DNA from: Microbacterium sp. 67-17
GTDB lineage: Bacteria > Actinomycetota > Actinomycetes > Actinomycetales > Microbacteriaceae
Assembly (NCBI RefSeq): GCF_001898325.1
Contig: NZ_MKTR01000014.1
Coordinates: 166,540-230,539 of the forward strand
Direction: 5' to 3'
Length of the DNA stretch: 64,000 nt
The notes beneath the pieces are model-generated. The model was not told the DNA's origin, made no database searches, and saw nothing but the letters and a program-made list of their open reading frames with translations. The first letter of the stretch is position 1; each line of letters begins with the position of its first letter. Shown piece after piece: positions 33,201 to 41,247 of the stretch. The translations under genes and the position numbers were made by a program.

Positions 33201-36105
33201 TGCCCGGTGCGGCGGCAACGGCAATGCCGGTCCACGCGATGATCGAGCGGCCACTGTACGAGGACTCGAGATCGGACGGGTAGCCGGGGTCACCCGGATC
33301 GAGTGCGGCGCCGCCATTGCTGATCGCCGTGACATCGCTCTTGTCGATACCGCTGGGGAGGGCGTCCCAGACCGTCAGGTCGGCGTCGAAGTCGCCGCCG
33401 GACAGGTCCACGCGGTACGTGACGACGTCGCCGGCAGCGACCTGGATGCCGTCGCGGTTGGAGTCGAAGACCGTGCCGTCGGGATTGTTCTGGCTCTGAG
33501 CTGGGAGGGTCGCGTCCCCGTCGACATCGCGCACACCCTTCAGCAAGGTCGGGCCCTGACCGAGCTGGATCTCGGACGCGTCGCGCAAGAAGAACAGATC
33601 GCCCAGCACGTTCTCCTGCTGGTACTTCATGAGGTTCTGCGGCTTGTCCAGCGCGGAACTGTCGGACGGCGTGTTCGAGGTCACCAGTCCCAGGACATGC
33701 AGCACGAGTCGGGAGTTCAGAGGGACGTAGCGGTCACCGCCAGCGCCGACGGCGCTGACCTGCCATTCCAGTCGCTGCCCGTTCTGAGAGAAGCTGTCGA
33801 TCGTCACCCCGCCGCTCGTGCCGCCAGAACCGCTATAGATCGCGGAGTCGAGGTAGGAGACTCCCGCGGGCAGGAAGTCGGTCACCAGCGGGTTTCGAAC
33901 GTCGATCTCATTGGCGAAGACGACCGTCAGTTCGTAGCAGACGACATCTCCGGCGTAGAAGGCGGCGTCCGCGGCATCCGTCTGGTTCTGCGCCCACGGC
34001 GCGCCGGGAGCCACATCACACGACGCCGCAGCGGTTGGCGCCACTCCGGGGGTGGGAATCACGGAGTCGCGCGGGAGCACCTGCTTGGAGATCGCCGAGA
34101 ACGCCGAATCGATCATCGCCTCGGAGTCGTCCCAGACATCCTCCGTGCCGTCGGCAGGAACGCCGCTGCCGTTGGTCACGCCGGTGAGTGCTGCAATCGC
34201 GTCAGTCCATCCCGTTATCGTGACGGTGTTGCCCAGGCTGTCGCCCGACGTCGTGGGTCCGACCCACGGGTTGTCGGTGTCGTAGGTGCTGCGCATGAGA
34301 GCCGTGTAGGTGACCACGTGCTCGTCGTTCGCGGTGAGCGCTGCCGGGTCGATCAGATAGGTCACCGCGAACGTGCCGGTTGCCGAGTCATAGTCGATGG
34401 CCGTCGCGGTAGCCCCGGTGAGAGACTCTCCGCCGCTCGACCAGGGGTATGGGCAGTCAGCAGGCAGGGGATCACCGGTGAGGGCAGCCGTTGCCGGCCC
34501 CGGAAGCGCGGGACACAACCCGTTGTCGAGAGTGTCGACGAGTTCGATCGGGTCGGGATCGCTCGGGTCGCCGGCGCTCGTGTACTCGCTCGTCGCGATG
34601 TTCAGCGTGTAGGTCGCCAAGCCTCCCGTGATGAACTCACTGCCGGCACCGGTTGTAACGCTCTTGAGCACCCGCAGGTCCATCGCCTGGATCTGCTCGG
34701 TGTCGGTGTCGCTTGCCGCCGCGGGAGTGGACGGCGCGAGTGGACCCACGTACGTACCGGCAACCGTAGCGAGGTTGTCGTAGAGGATGCCGTCGCCGAA
34801 GCCCGCGCCCTGTCCCTGCCGGGTCGAGGCGCCGTTGTTGTTATTCAGGTTGGATGCCTGCTGGAGCCCGGCGGGATCAGGAGTGCCGCTCCCGGCCGTC
34901 GTGACGAAGTCCATCGTGTTCTCGAACAGCGGGACAGCGGCGACATAGCGGATGACGTACGTGCCGGCCACTCCCGGGGCGCTGAGATCAGTGGTCTGCT
35001 CCGTGCCTCCGGTGAGGTTGGGGAGGTTCCAGGTCACCTTCGTGTAGACGCCCGGGTCAAGGCCGGCGGGGATGCCGGTGTTCACCGTCTCGACGCTGGC
35101 CGGCGTCAGGCAGTCAGCGGGCGAGGCGCCCGTGATCGGGCCCGCGGTCGGGTATTCGAGGGAACCGCCGAGGCTTCCACCGCCGTCGTAGAGCAGCGGC
35201 GAGTCGGCAGTGTTGTCAACGCTTGCGCACGCCAGGAACTCAAGGCCTGCGGGGAGGAAGTCGACGAGGGTGACGCCGTTCGTGTCGCCCTGCGGTGAGT
35301 TCTCGACGGTCAGTGTGTAGACGGTCTGGTGGTCGTGCACGCCGCGCAGCAGTTCGATCTCGGGGCTCGGCTCGTGCTTGGTCAACCGCAGGGCGTGAAC
35401 CGGCATGTCGGTCGAGCTGGCACCGCCCGAGGTCTCGGCTGCGCCCGCCGTGCCCCCGACACCGGTCGACCCGTCGAAGACGGGGATGAGGGCGGGGTCG
35501 GCGGAGATGTAGCCGGTGAGGGTGATGTCGGGCGCGGCGCCCACCGGGAAGAGATCTGCGTCAGGACGCACGGTCAGCGACGACGGATACGTCGCCGTCC
35601 CCGGCAGATCGGCGACGTCCTGGAATACCCACAACTGCATTCCCGCCGGTACCGTCGCAAGCGGGTCGCCGGACTGCGTCTTCGCGCTGTTGGGAAGCTG
35701 AGCGCCGCTCGGGTACACGAGAGGGCTGCCCATGCCGCCCGACGAGACGAAATCGATCCCACTCGGCAGCAGGACGGTCAGCGACGCGTTGAATCCGCCT
35801 GTCGTCGAGGTGTTCGTGATGGAAACATCGAAGGTCGCATCCTCGCCGGCGAGGATGAATGGTTTGGTATCGGCATCCCCGTATGCGCCGCCGGTCTGCA
35901 CCAACCCGATCGACGTCGACGGATCGGGAAGCGCAGCAGCAGACGCTGCTGTCGTCGCGCCCCAGATACCCACACCCACGGTGCTGGCGATCAGCGCAGG
36001 TGCGAGCAGGAGCGAAACCCGGCGCATCCAGTTCCGACGCCTGCGCTCTCGGGACGCGCGGCGAGTCGCGGGAGCGGCGGATGCGGAGGGCGCAGGGGCG
36101 TTCAT
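27250..36105 (-). CDS. Giant DUF11-repeat cell-wall-anchored protein
   Basis: A 2951-residue surface protein. A long basic N-terminus precedes the signal helix (VSLLLAPALIASTVGVGIWG, cleavage near AASAA). The body contains beta-rich modules, with at least eleven clear DUF11 repeats in the second half, each bearing a variant of VTVTNNGPSxA followed by VxDTLPxG. The C-terminus is a sorting signal: LAGTG, then a hydrophobic helix (WWLIMATLLLLIAGGGFLAA) and SRRQTGV. LAXTG is the motif taken by class E sortases of high-GC actinobacteria. It is probably an adhesin or surface fibre. ATG 36105 is chosen over an upstream in-frame start at 36159. The 279 bases upstream hold its promoter region; no clear boxes were found. 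Confidence 0.92.
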   Translation of the reverse strand: MNAPAPSASAAPATRRASRERRRRNWMRRVSLLLAPALIASTVGVGIWGATTAASAAALPDPSTSIGLVQTGGAYGDADTKPFILAGEDATFDVSITNTSTTGGFNASLTVLLPSGIDFVSSGGMGSPLVYPSGAQLPNSAKTQSGDPLATVPAGMQLWVFQDVADLPGTATYPSSLTVRPDADLFPVGAAPDITLTGYISADPALIPVFDGSTGVGGTAGAAETSGGASSTDMPVHALRLTKHEPSPEIELLRGVHDHQTVYTLTVENSPQGDTNGVTLVDFLPAGLEFLACASVDNTADSPLLYDGGGSLGGSLEYPTAGPITGASPADCLTPASVETVNTGIPAGLDPGVYTKVTWNLPNLTGGTEQTTDLSAPGVAGTYVIRYVAAVPLFENTMDFVTTAGSGTPDPAGLQQASNLNNNNGASTRQGQGAGFGDGILYDNLATVAGTYVGPLAPSTPAAASDTDTEQIQAMDLRVLKSVTTGAGSEFITGGLATYTLNIATSEYTSAGDPSDPDPIELVDTLDNGLCPALPGPATAALTGDPLPADCPYPWSSGGESLTGATATAIDYDSATGTFAVTYLIDPAALTANDEHVVTYTALMRSTYDTDNPWVGPTTSGDSLGNTVTITGWTDAIAALTGVTNGSGVPADGTEDVWDDSEAMIDSAFSAISKQVLPRDSVIPTPGVAPTAAASCDVAPGAPWAQNQTDAADAAFYAGDVVCYELTVVFANEIDVRNPLVTDFLPAGVSYLDSAIYSGSGGTSGGVTIDSFSQNGQRLEWQVSAVGAGGDRYVPLNSRLVLHVLGLVTSNTPSDSSALDKPQNLMKYQQENVLGDLFFLRDASEIQLGQGPTLLKGVRDVDGDATLPAQSQNNPDGTVFDSNRDGIQVAAGDVVTYRVDLSGGDFDADLTVWDALPSGIDKSDVTAISNGGAALDPGDPGYPSDLESSYSGRSIIAWTGIAVAAAPGTATLTYDVTIPADARVNVDYDNTASITQYDVDLNTGDTQTLYPADSLDDTTRPVNETVPGANTRDDSSVFTPDPTVDKQLVSTEVGPNTGIGEQNLDPNNGSNQAVEGELITFDYSVSVPAHTTVTNAVLKDRGTLLRGSTPIPYTVHGTPTWTASALTGATAGDFSLSGAGALTFPASYSNTSNDAQVFTVTLTLYVGDAGNTNSTLTNRALFTSDTWNGQHDASVVYIEPSPQITKSASPASDLTTSDTITYTVSVANTSNRPISYDNVIVDTVPAGLIVDIGSASVAPAAYDVGVTTGAGGTITWNVAEIPPTATFTYEASIDPSTGGGESYTNTVTETGYTLPTSLGGDVTSRRGTRTSTDDATVTAVTAEIAKGVRTAGTTDAFTSSVSEPLGETVEYQVQVTLKANINYYDPVISDDLPAGVVLQDATISGPTASPSTGVTGTWDYALDAGTNTATWTYSDGGGNDILSQPVDRVLTLTYEVLLDGGAVAANITSLPNTAAFAWNTTNDDPSTKTTIDDGATVTVLNPLLGIVKTVSDATPNPGETFDYTVTVTNSGTTPAYNMIVSDDIPTGVVVDPTTITGGGALTGADPVLGGGTITWDEADLPGPLSNIAPGNTVQFTYSATLTASANLHDADTFTNTASVDHYESFPTDGRDYDPTDVDDTATVDPALPDVALTKAVTAGDLAYAGTPFSWTITATNNGDGPAQTVDVVDTLPVNWEMDAVTSVTVAGSAVSPAPDPTVTGTGDSGDPQKLAWSFGTASPASAVLQPGQSIVIVFTAIPRASALVDAGVTQAGPPVVHPPHTNTVSATTTDTSGATGDADGDYTGPDATAEAFIHSADLQLQKDPGTGLVAGGSAGTAWTITVTNNGPDDAVGPFTVSDTWGDAGVLPAGFSVTGVSGTGWDCALVSTTGFDCSRTDSADTLASGASFPVITVTAQAAASFDVADSPVDNTATVTGATHDPDTSNNTDDAEVPVTAEADLVIEKTASSPVNAGGSVTWTLTVTNDGPSDSLSSTANPITVNDTIPAGMQNTTFGTLPAGWTASEPGPFDAGDTVTFTLANGERLTASQVTAFTLTGTIDPSWPASTGISNTGTVTPGETTDPDPSNNENTETVTPGIDTTLGINKTRVIFDGSAWVPATAANPVVPGEPVTYLVEVTNTGTADARTVTVDDEVADYFTYQSLTSVTGTWTRTTSTSGPGDDQTFALTGDLAAGGSASFRVTLLLDAAVETGATIENTVIAHADNATNDPDDTDSTSDSERSADLSIAKTHTGTVHAGDPLEYTVTVTNNGPSASSGPIEITDTLPSGFGYQTGSATVSVAGGAATATEPVVAGQTLTWTVGDSSSSLANGATIVIVFSATTDSDLAAGSYTNEADVDGPDDDNPSNNHAEDPTTLDTLTNLVITKTPDAGPYIAGTDVGYTLTIENEGPSVARDVVVTDATPVGMTVTAMSGSGWTCDVTVTPAACEIADLPVGTTTISVTAALSASVLTGTDLTNTATVATSTPETSTSDNSDDATITVETLADLGIVKTAVDEAGDPVTTAIAGDEARYLLEVHNYGPSNAVAPVTIVDTLPEGITFVSLVDGTDWSAVADPVDPVSGTQTVTLTRLPSGTGLAAGADAPDVTLIVQLDPSIPVDPITGTTVLTNSATVSSGTPEPAPDPHSNTDTADLEVSQAVNLSIVKTHDASDVRIGDNLPFDLAVHNDGPSTATGVTVVDTIPAGLVYVDAAGSDPAWTVVADPVAPDGTTTVTATLTGDLAPATDAPTLSLTVTVTAAAYDEVINVGVVSADQPETDPTDNTSDDTVTVPPQSTLVVTKTALGGLQVGSKGTYVIAVTNDGPTEDPGPIVVTDVLPRGLTFVSATSASASCDASGQTVTCTVTGPLGVGETASITLVVKVGNAAYPEVTNTVTVTTPTEQLPGSSLTASTTNPVAADPLAGTGGSLPWWLIMATLLLLIAGGGFLAASRRQTGV

Positions 36106-36384
36106 TACGTGACCGGCTTCTGTCAGGTCGCTCGGGTGATGAGCGAGGGAGGGCAGCACACAATGCCCGCGCAGGCGCAGGCGCGGAGACCACCAGTCCC
36201 GCTCGGGCCGCGAGCTGGCTACTCCTCAGCCCGAGTATTGAGGTGTGGGCTAGCACAAAACGGTTCTGCCGCCCGAATTCACCCGGTTCTTCACCCCTGT
36301 GCTGTGATGCTTCACACTCACTGTGCTGCCACGGACCGGCGCACGATTCCGCCGCGTCTCACACGTGGAGCCGGCCTCTGTGGC

Positions 36385-37854
36385 CTAGAGCAGACCGAGG
36401 CGGTGAGCCGTGAGCAGCGCCTGGACGCGGGTGGTGGCCCCGAGCTTGCGAAAGAGCGTCCGCTGCTGCGACTTCACCGTGTTCTCCGACACGAACAGGG
36501 CCTCGGCGATCTGTGCGCGTGTGAGGTCGGTGGCCAGCAGCTCCAGCACCGCGCGCTCGCGGGGCGTCAGGACCGGCGCGGGCGAGCCGCGCAATAACGT
36601 GTTGCCGAAGCCTTCAGGCCAGCCCTCGACAGTCGCGTGTGCGAATCGAGCCACAACCCCCGGAACGTACACGCGTTCGACATCGTCGAGGCCCCCTGAC
36701 CGCGCGACCAGGCCGCGCAGCAGCTCGGTCGCGTCATCCGTACTGCCTTGGCTAAGAAGTGCAGCGCTCAACAACGTCACCCGAAGGAACTCGAGTTGAC
36801 GCAGGGGAGAGGTCTGGGCGTGCAGGCCGATCAGTCGACGGATGGCCTCAGCCGAGTCGCCGGATCCCACCGCGACGGCTTCGCGCAGCACGCGATAGAT
36901 CGCCGGGCGCTCATCGATGCCGCTGAGAAGCACACGGGCCTGCGGGACGTCGCCTCGCAGGAGTGCCGCTGTCGCATGAGCCGCCGCGAACACACTTCCG
37001 GGCACGCCCTGGCCGGGAACGAATCCCGAAGCCGCGGGCTGAAAGCGAGCCACGCTCGCCTCGGCCTCATCGAGTCGCCCGCGACGCAGATGAAGTCGGA
37101 ACAGGACATCCACGCGGTAGGGCCAGAGCTCACCCAGAAGCGGCACCGGGATCCGCTCGACCTGCTCAACCGCATCATCCAGGCCGCCGTCGCCGGCGAC
37201 GGCTGCCGCTGCCAGCGCGGCGTGCGCGTCGATGACGTGCTCGACCCAGCTGGAGGTGCGCGGCAGCTCCGCGGCCAGCGCGAGCTTGCGCCGCGCTGTC
37301 CGAGGATCGCCGTGAAGCGCGTGTACGAGTGCCGGCTTCACATATGCGTCACGAAGGAGCGCGGTAAGCGGAGCCGGGGGCGGCGTCCGGCGCGCGAGCG
37401 TGAACGACGCCAGTGCCTCGGCCAGGTCGCCTGTCAGCATCTGTGACAGTCCCAGTTGCACGGCCTGGAAGGTCGCCATCCCGGCTGTCTCATCGAACAG
37501 CGCATTCATCCGGGGGGACTCGGAGGCCCGTCGCATGACGTCGGCTGCGTCGCGCGCCTCGCCGCGAGCGCGGGCATCGAAGAATGACGCCGCCATCTCG
37601 CTGGGGTCAAGGTCCGTCGTTGAGTGAGCCACAACGGGCCCGTTCAGGAACAGGCGGAACGCGCGCACGGCGCTGCCAGCCGGGATCGAATCCGGCGGGA
37701 TGGCACGCAGGATCTCGCGCATCTGGTCAGGAGGCACTCCGAACCACGCTTCGAGCGGGGAGCGGGTGATGATTGCGACGACCTCATCCGCGTTGCCGGC
37801 ATCGTGGGCCGCGAGAAGGCGCACCCCAGTGGTGACCTCGATCTGCGGCTCCAT
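36385..37854 (-). CDS. LuxR-type transcriptional regulator with helical-repeat domain
   Basis: A 489-residue regulator. The C-terminal LuxR HTH reads LTPRERAVLELLATDLTRAQ and ALFVSENTVKSQQRTLFRKL. The rest consists of alanine-rich helical repeats without a visible ATPase. ATG 37854 follows GAAGGG. It lies directly upstream of the DUF11 giant on the same strand and is the likely local regulator of it. It resembles the regulator at 23137 more than the ATPase-bearing one at 38602. Confidence 0.87.
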   Translation of the reverse strand: MEPQIEVTTGVRLLAAHDAGNADEVVAIITRSPLEAWFGVPPDQMREILRAIPPDSIPAGSAVRAFRLFLNGPVVAHSTTDLDPSEMAASFFDARARGEARDAADVMRRASESPRMNALFDETAGMATFQAVQLGLSQMLTGDLAEALASFTLARRTPPPAPLTALLRDAYVKPALVHALHGDPRTARRKLALAAELPRTSSWVEHVIDAHAALAAAAVAGDGGLDDAVEQVERIPVPLLGELWPYRVDVLFRLHLRRGRLDEAEASVARFQPAASGFVPGQGVPGSVFAAAHATAALLRGDVPQARVLLSGIDERPAIYRVLREAVAVGSGDSAEAIRRLIGLHAQTSPLRQLEFLRVTLLSAALLSQGSTDDATELLRGLVARSGGLDDVERVYVPGVVARFAHATVEGWPEGFGNTLLRGSPAPVLTPRERAVLELLATDLTRAQIAEALFVSENTVKSQQRTLFRKLGATTRVQALLTAHRLGLL

Positions 37855-38017
37855 CGCGAACCCTTCACCCCCACCGCCCGCCGGGTATCGGGCGTCACCT
37901 GCACATCTTCACGCGCATTCGGCACGAGTCTAGGACGCGGCACCCGTGTCCCCAGCGCATTGGAGAGTGCGCGTCGAACCCCCGTCAGTTCCGCCGCGTG
38001 AGCCGCTGAGACGGGTC

Positions 38018-38051
38018 GAGCGATGGCCGCTCGGGAAAGCGGCCATCGCTC
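38018..38051. terminator. Perfect 14-bp hairpin in the 564-bp divergent intergenic region
   Basis: GAGCGATGGCCGCT at 38018-38031 and its exact complement at 38038-38051 enclose the six-base loop CGGGAA. It is symmetric, so it would work for either strand, and it lies between divergent genes where no known transcript ends. It may be a terminator of an unannotated small transcript or a protein-binding site. Confidence 0.5.
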
Positions 38052-38336
38052 CGGCCCGAAGGCCGCCCCCCCACGCGATCGCGAGCGTGATCTCCAGGTC
38101 GCATCGGATCGCGCTCCGCGGCAGAGATCGCTGCCGCACGAGTCGACGCTAGCCAAGCCATCGCGTCCCCGCTCATCCGTGTACTCAGGTTCACCCGTTA
38201 GATCACCCCCGCGAGGGGATGGGGGAGGGAGCGAGCGGAGGCGCCGGGGTGAAGATGGGGGCGAATTTCGCGGCGCATGCCTTCCGCATCGATACGCGGA
38301 TGCTTACGCTCGCCGCGGGACTCCCAGATCCCCCGG

Positions 38337-38385
38337 CGACGGGCCGTACCTTCCCCGAGAGACGGTCCGTCGCCCGGACCCGTCG
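38337..38385 (+). promoter_or_regulatory. Structured leader with two mutually exclusive hairpins
   Basis: CGACGGGCCGT (38337-38347) pairs with ACGGTCCGTCG (38362-38372) with one G-U. Its first seven bases (CGACGGG) also match CCCGTCG at 38379-38385. The alternatives exclude each other, as in attenuators and riboswitches. It lies 33 bases before the 38-aa gene. No known riboswitch class was recognised. Confidence 0.4.
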
Positions 38386-38418
38386 GCCGATCACCACCGC
38401 GCGAAAGGCATCCCCGAC

Positions 38419-38535
38419 ATGACGAATCTGCGCTTGGCTCTCGCGTTCGCCATCCTGCTTCTTCTGGGCACGTGTCTCCTGCTGGTAGGAGCTATCGTGC
38501 GCGGCACCATCGCCGCTCCGCTCGCCCTCTTCTGA
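38419..38535 (+). CDS. Small single-pass membrane peptide (38 aa)
   Basis: ATG 38419, preceded by GAAAGG, opens a 38-residue frame that is almost entirely one hydrophobic helix (LRLALAFAILLLLGTCLLLV, then GAIVRGTIAAPLALF). It ends 12 bases before a strong hairpin. The combination of ribosome site, membrane helix, structured leader and terminator-like hairpin argues for a real small gene. Function unknown; small membrane regulators and transporter subunits look like this. Confidence 0.5.
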   Translation: MTNLRLALAFAILLLLGTCLLLVGAIVRGTIAAPLALF

Positions 38536-38547
38536 CGGCCCGTATCC

Positions 38548-38573
38548 TAGAAGGGCGTCGCCACGCCCTTCTA
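38548..38573 (+). terminator. Perfect 11-bp hairpin after the 38-aa gene
   Basis: TAGAAGGGCGT (38548-38558), loop CGCC, exact complement ACGCCCTTCTA (38563-38573). It would end the small-gene transcript; no U-run follows. It also lies 28 bases before the LuxR start at 38602 and could influence that gene. Confidence 0.6.
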
Positions 38574-38601
38574 CCCCCGCGGCGATGCCGGGGTCGATTC
38601 G

Positions 38602-41247
38602 ATGGGTCTTACCGGAGTTCCGCGTCTTCCAGGCGCACTTCTCGATCGCCCACGTCTCGAAGCCGTTCTCGAGGAAGACCACGCCCTGGCTGTCCTGTGT
38701 GCACCAGCAGGCATGGGAAAGACCGTCGCGATGGCCCAGTGGGCAGCGCGGACGCCACGCCGCGGACTCTGGCTCCGCGTGGCGGACGGCGGCGGCTCAC
38801 CGACAGTCTTCGCCGGCCACCTCGCCCTGGCCCTTCACGACTACGGCCTCCTCGACCCCGGGAACCCGCTGTCGGCAGGTCCTGCCGCCTTCCAGTTCGT
38901 CGCCGACCCCTGGGACACCCTCCGCCGGGGCCTTGCTCGCCTCGGCGAGATAGCGCTCGCCATCGACGAGAGCGAGTATCTCGAGCCCGACACGATCAGT
39001 GGCGTCATCCGGCTTCTCAGCGACCTGCCGTCGCTGTCGGTGCGTACCAGTACTCGCGCGACGAACGGCTTCGCCGAGCCCGCGCTCACCCTCGCGCTCG
39101 ACGTCATCGTGTTGCGCGATGACGCACTCGCCCTCACGCGCGGTGAGACGGCGGCTCTTCTCAACACCGGTGAGCACACCCCGGTTGTCGGGGACGTCCT
39201 CGACCACGGTGGCGCCCCCGGGCTCGCCCGATTGCTGACCTTCGACGAGAGCGCGACGGGAGGGCGCGGTGGAGACCGCACCCTCCGGGAGATCGACTCG
39301 TCTCGGGTGTCGGAGATCGTCGAGTCGTTCCTGCGCATCCGGCGACCGTCGTGGGATACGCGGTTCACCGGCTTCCTCGAAGCAATCTGCCTGGCTGATG
39401 CCGTCGATGTCGAGCTCGCCGTCCGTCTCACCGGACAAGCCGACGCGGCAGCACTCCTTGACCGTGCCGAGCGGGAAGGGCTCGGGCAGTGGCGTGGCCG
39501 CGGGGGTCAGGGCCCACGGCGGGATGCCGTCGCCGTCTTCGAACCGTCACCGTTCGCGCAGCGGGCGCTGTCGGCATCCGCTCGGCGTAACCTGCCGGCG
39601 CGCAGGCTTCGGGAACTCAACATTCTGGTCGCGCAGTGGGAACTCGACTCCGGACAGCCGTTCTCGGCGTTGCGCCGCGCCGTGGAGTACCGCGACTGGC
39701 CGCTCGCGACCGACACTGTGCGCCGCTACTGGAACGAGCTCTTGCCGTACGGATTGCGGGTCACTGAGCTGTTTCGGGGAGTGCCCCTCACCGTCCTCGG
39801 GCGCCTCCCGCTCGTCACGACGCTGCTCGCGATCATCGCCAACGCCCGGCCCGATCACCGATTGCGAGCGATCGAGTACTTCCTCCTTGCCGCGTACGGC
39901 TCGCGCCAGCGCTCGGCGACCCGCGATCCCGCAGACCGCGTCCTGCTGCGCGCCATCGAGTCTGCTGCGCAACGGGTTTCGGGACGGGATGGCGCCAAGG
40001 CTGCCCGGGAGGCGTTCGACACCCTCGGCGACCTCAGCACCGATGACAGGCTCCGACTGGGGCGAAACGAGCCCAGCGTCTGGAACCAGATCGGCACGAG
40101 TCTGCTCTATACCGGTGACATTCCCCGGGCGATCGTCTGCTTCCGCCAGTCGGTAGCCGTCAGCGACGCCGGCGGGTATCGCGCCGGGCTTCAGGGGCTC
40201 GCGCTGCTCGCGGGAACACACGCGCTGGACGGCGAGATCGTGCAGGCGCGCGCGATCGCCGCTCGCGCCGAGGAACGGGAGTGGCCGGAGCGCTGGAAAA
40301 CGGGTTACCCGGGCAGCTTCCTGCAACTGGCCCACGCCGTGATAGCCCTCGAAGACGGAGACCTTGCGGCCGCGACGGCGCACCTGCACGTCCTCGACGA
40401 CCACCGCGAAACGATCGAGCACTGGGCGCCGCTGCTGCACATCGACGTGCTCATCGAACTGCGTCGCCACCGGCCCGATATCGCCCGGGAGCGGATCCGG
40501 AGTGTCGTGAGCGCCCAGCGAGCCCGGCGCGCCGTCTCGCCGTTCACCAGCGCCCGATTGCGGCACACCAGTGCGCTGGCAGCCCTGGCAGCCGGAGATC
40601 TCGCTGCTGCCGAACGCGTCCTCGGCCGCAGCGAGGATGCACGCACCGCCGTCAGCCGTGCCCGCATCGCCCTCGCCGCAGGTGACGCCGAACGCGCGTT
40701 GCGACTCCTCAACGGTGCGGCGGCCGGGCAGGCATCCGCTCGCGCACGCGCCGAGCACCTCGCGCTGACCGCAGCATCCATCGCCGTTCTCGGCAACGAT
40801 GACGCCCACACGCGAACGGCGATCGAGCGTGCGGATGCCGCGCTCGCCGAAAGTGGGCAGATGCTTGCTCTCGCGCTGGTACCCGATGCGGCCCTCGCCG
40901 CGCTCGCCGCGAGCGCTGGCCGGCTGAACCAGCCTGACTTTGTCCAGCGCGTGGCGCGTGCCCGTGACTGGGCGATGATCGGGTCGCCCGGCGCCGCGCC
41001 TCGGCTCACCGCACGCGAGCACGCGGTCGCCCTCGAACTCGGCCGCCACGACGGTGTGGCTCAGATCGCCGCAGCGCTCACCGTGTCGCCAAACACCGTC
41101 AAGTCGCAACTGCGCGCGCTCTATCGCAAACTCGGTGTGAGCAATCGCGCCGATGCGCTACGAGCGCTCGCCGCGTGGGGGCTCGTGCGGCCCGGCGTCG
41201 ACACCGACCCCGACGACGGGCTCGCTCACGGGCCGCAGGAAGGGTAG
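38602..41247 (+). CDS. Large LuxR-family ATP-binding regulator (LAL/MalT type)
   Basis: An 881-residue regulator: N-terminal P-loop in LCAPAGMGKTVAMAQWAA (about 33-50), an AAA/STAND-like region with ALAIDESEYLEPDTI (Walker B-like), a long helical-repeat middle, and a C-terminal LuxR HTH (LTAREHAVALELGRHDG, AALTVSPNTVKSQLRALYRK). Proteins of this type multimerise on ATP and inducer binding and activate transcription. ATG 38602 follows a GGGG site. It is divergent from the regulator at 36385, and its last 90 bases overlap the convergent MFS gene. Confidence 0.88.
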   Translation: MGLTGVPRLPGALLDRPRLEAVLEEDHALAVLCAPAGMGKTVAMAQWAARTPRRGLWLRVADGGGSPTVFAGHLALALHDYGLLDPGNPLSAGPAAFQFVADPWDTLRRGLARLGEIALAIDESEYLEPDTISGVIRLLSDLPSLSVRTSTRATNGFAEPALTLALDVIVLRDDALALTRGETAALLNTGEHTPVVGDVLDHGGAPGLARLLTFDESATGGRGGDRTLREIDSSRVSEIVESFLRIRRPSWDTRFTGFLEAICLADAVDVELAVRLTGQADAAALLDRAEREGLGQWRGRGGQGPRRDAVAVFEPSPFAQRALSASARRNLPARRLRELNILVAQWELDSGQPFSALRRAVEYRDWPLATDTVRRYWNELLPYGLRVTELFRGVPLTVLGRLPLVTTLLAIIANARPDHRLRAIEYFLLAAYGSRQRSATRDPADRVLLRAIESAAQRVSGRDGAKAAREAFDTLGDLSTDDRLRLGRNEPSVWNQIGTSLLYTGDIPRAIVCFRQSVAVSDAGGYRAGLQGLALLAGTHALDGEIVQARAIAARAEEREWPERWKTGYPGSFLQLAHAVIALEDGDLAAATAHLHVLDDHRETIEHWAPLLHIDVLIELRRHRPDIARERIRSVVSAQRARRAVSPFTSARLRHTSALAALAAGDLAAAERVLGRSEDARTAVSRARIALAAGDAERALRLLNGAAAGQASARARAEHLALTAASIAVLGNDDAHTRTAIERADAALAESGQMLALALVPDAALAALAASAGRLNQPDFVQRVARARDWAMIGSPGAAPRLTAREHAVALELGRHDGVAQIAAALTVSPNTVKSQLRALYRKLGVSNRADALRALAAWGLVRPGVDTDPDDGLAHGPQEG

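Noticed and set aside
32533..35298. 921-codon rightward open frame opposite the DUF11 gene
   Set aside because: Same cause as the frame at 29344; no start context or recognisable domain.
38193..38418. Known riboswitch (c-di-AMP, cobalamin, SAM, glycine types)
   Set aside because: The conserved core words of these classes were not found; only a generic structured leader is supported.
39547..41109. 520-codon leftward frame opposite the large LuxR gene
   Set aside because: The P-loop and HTH lie on the opposite strand; the product shows no domain.
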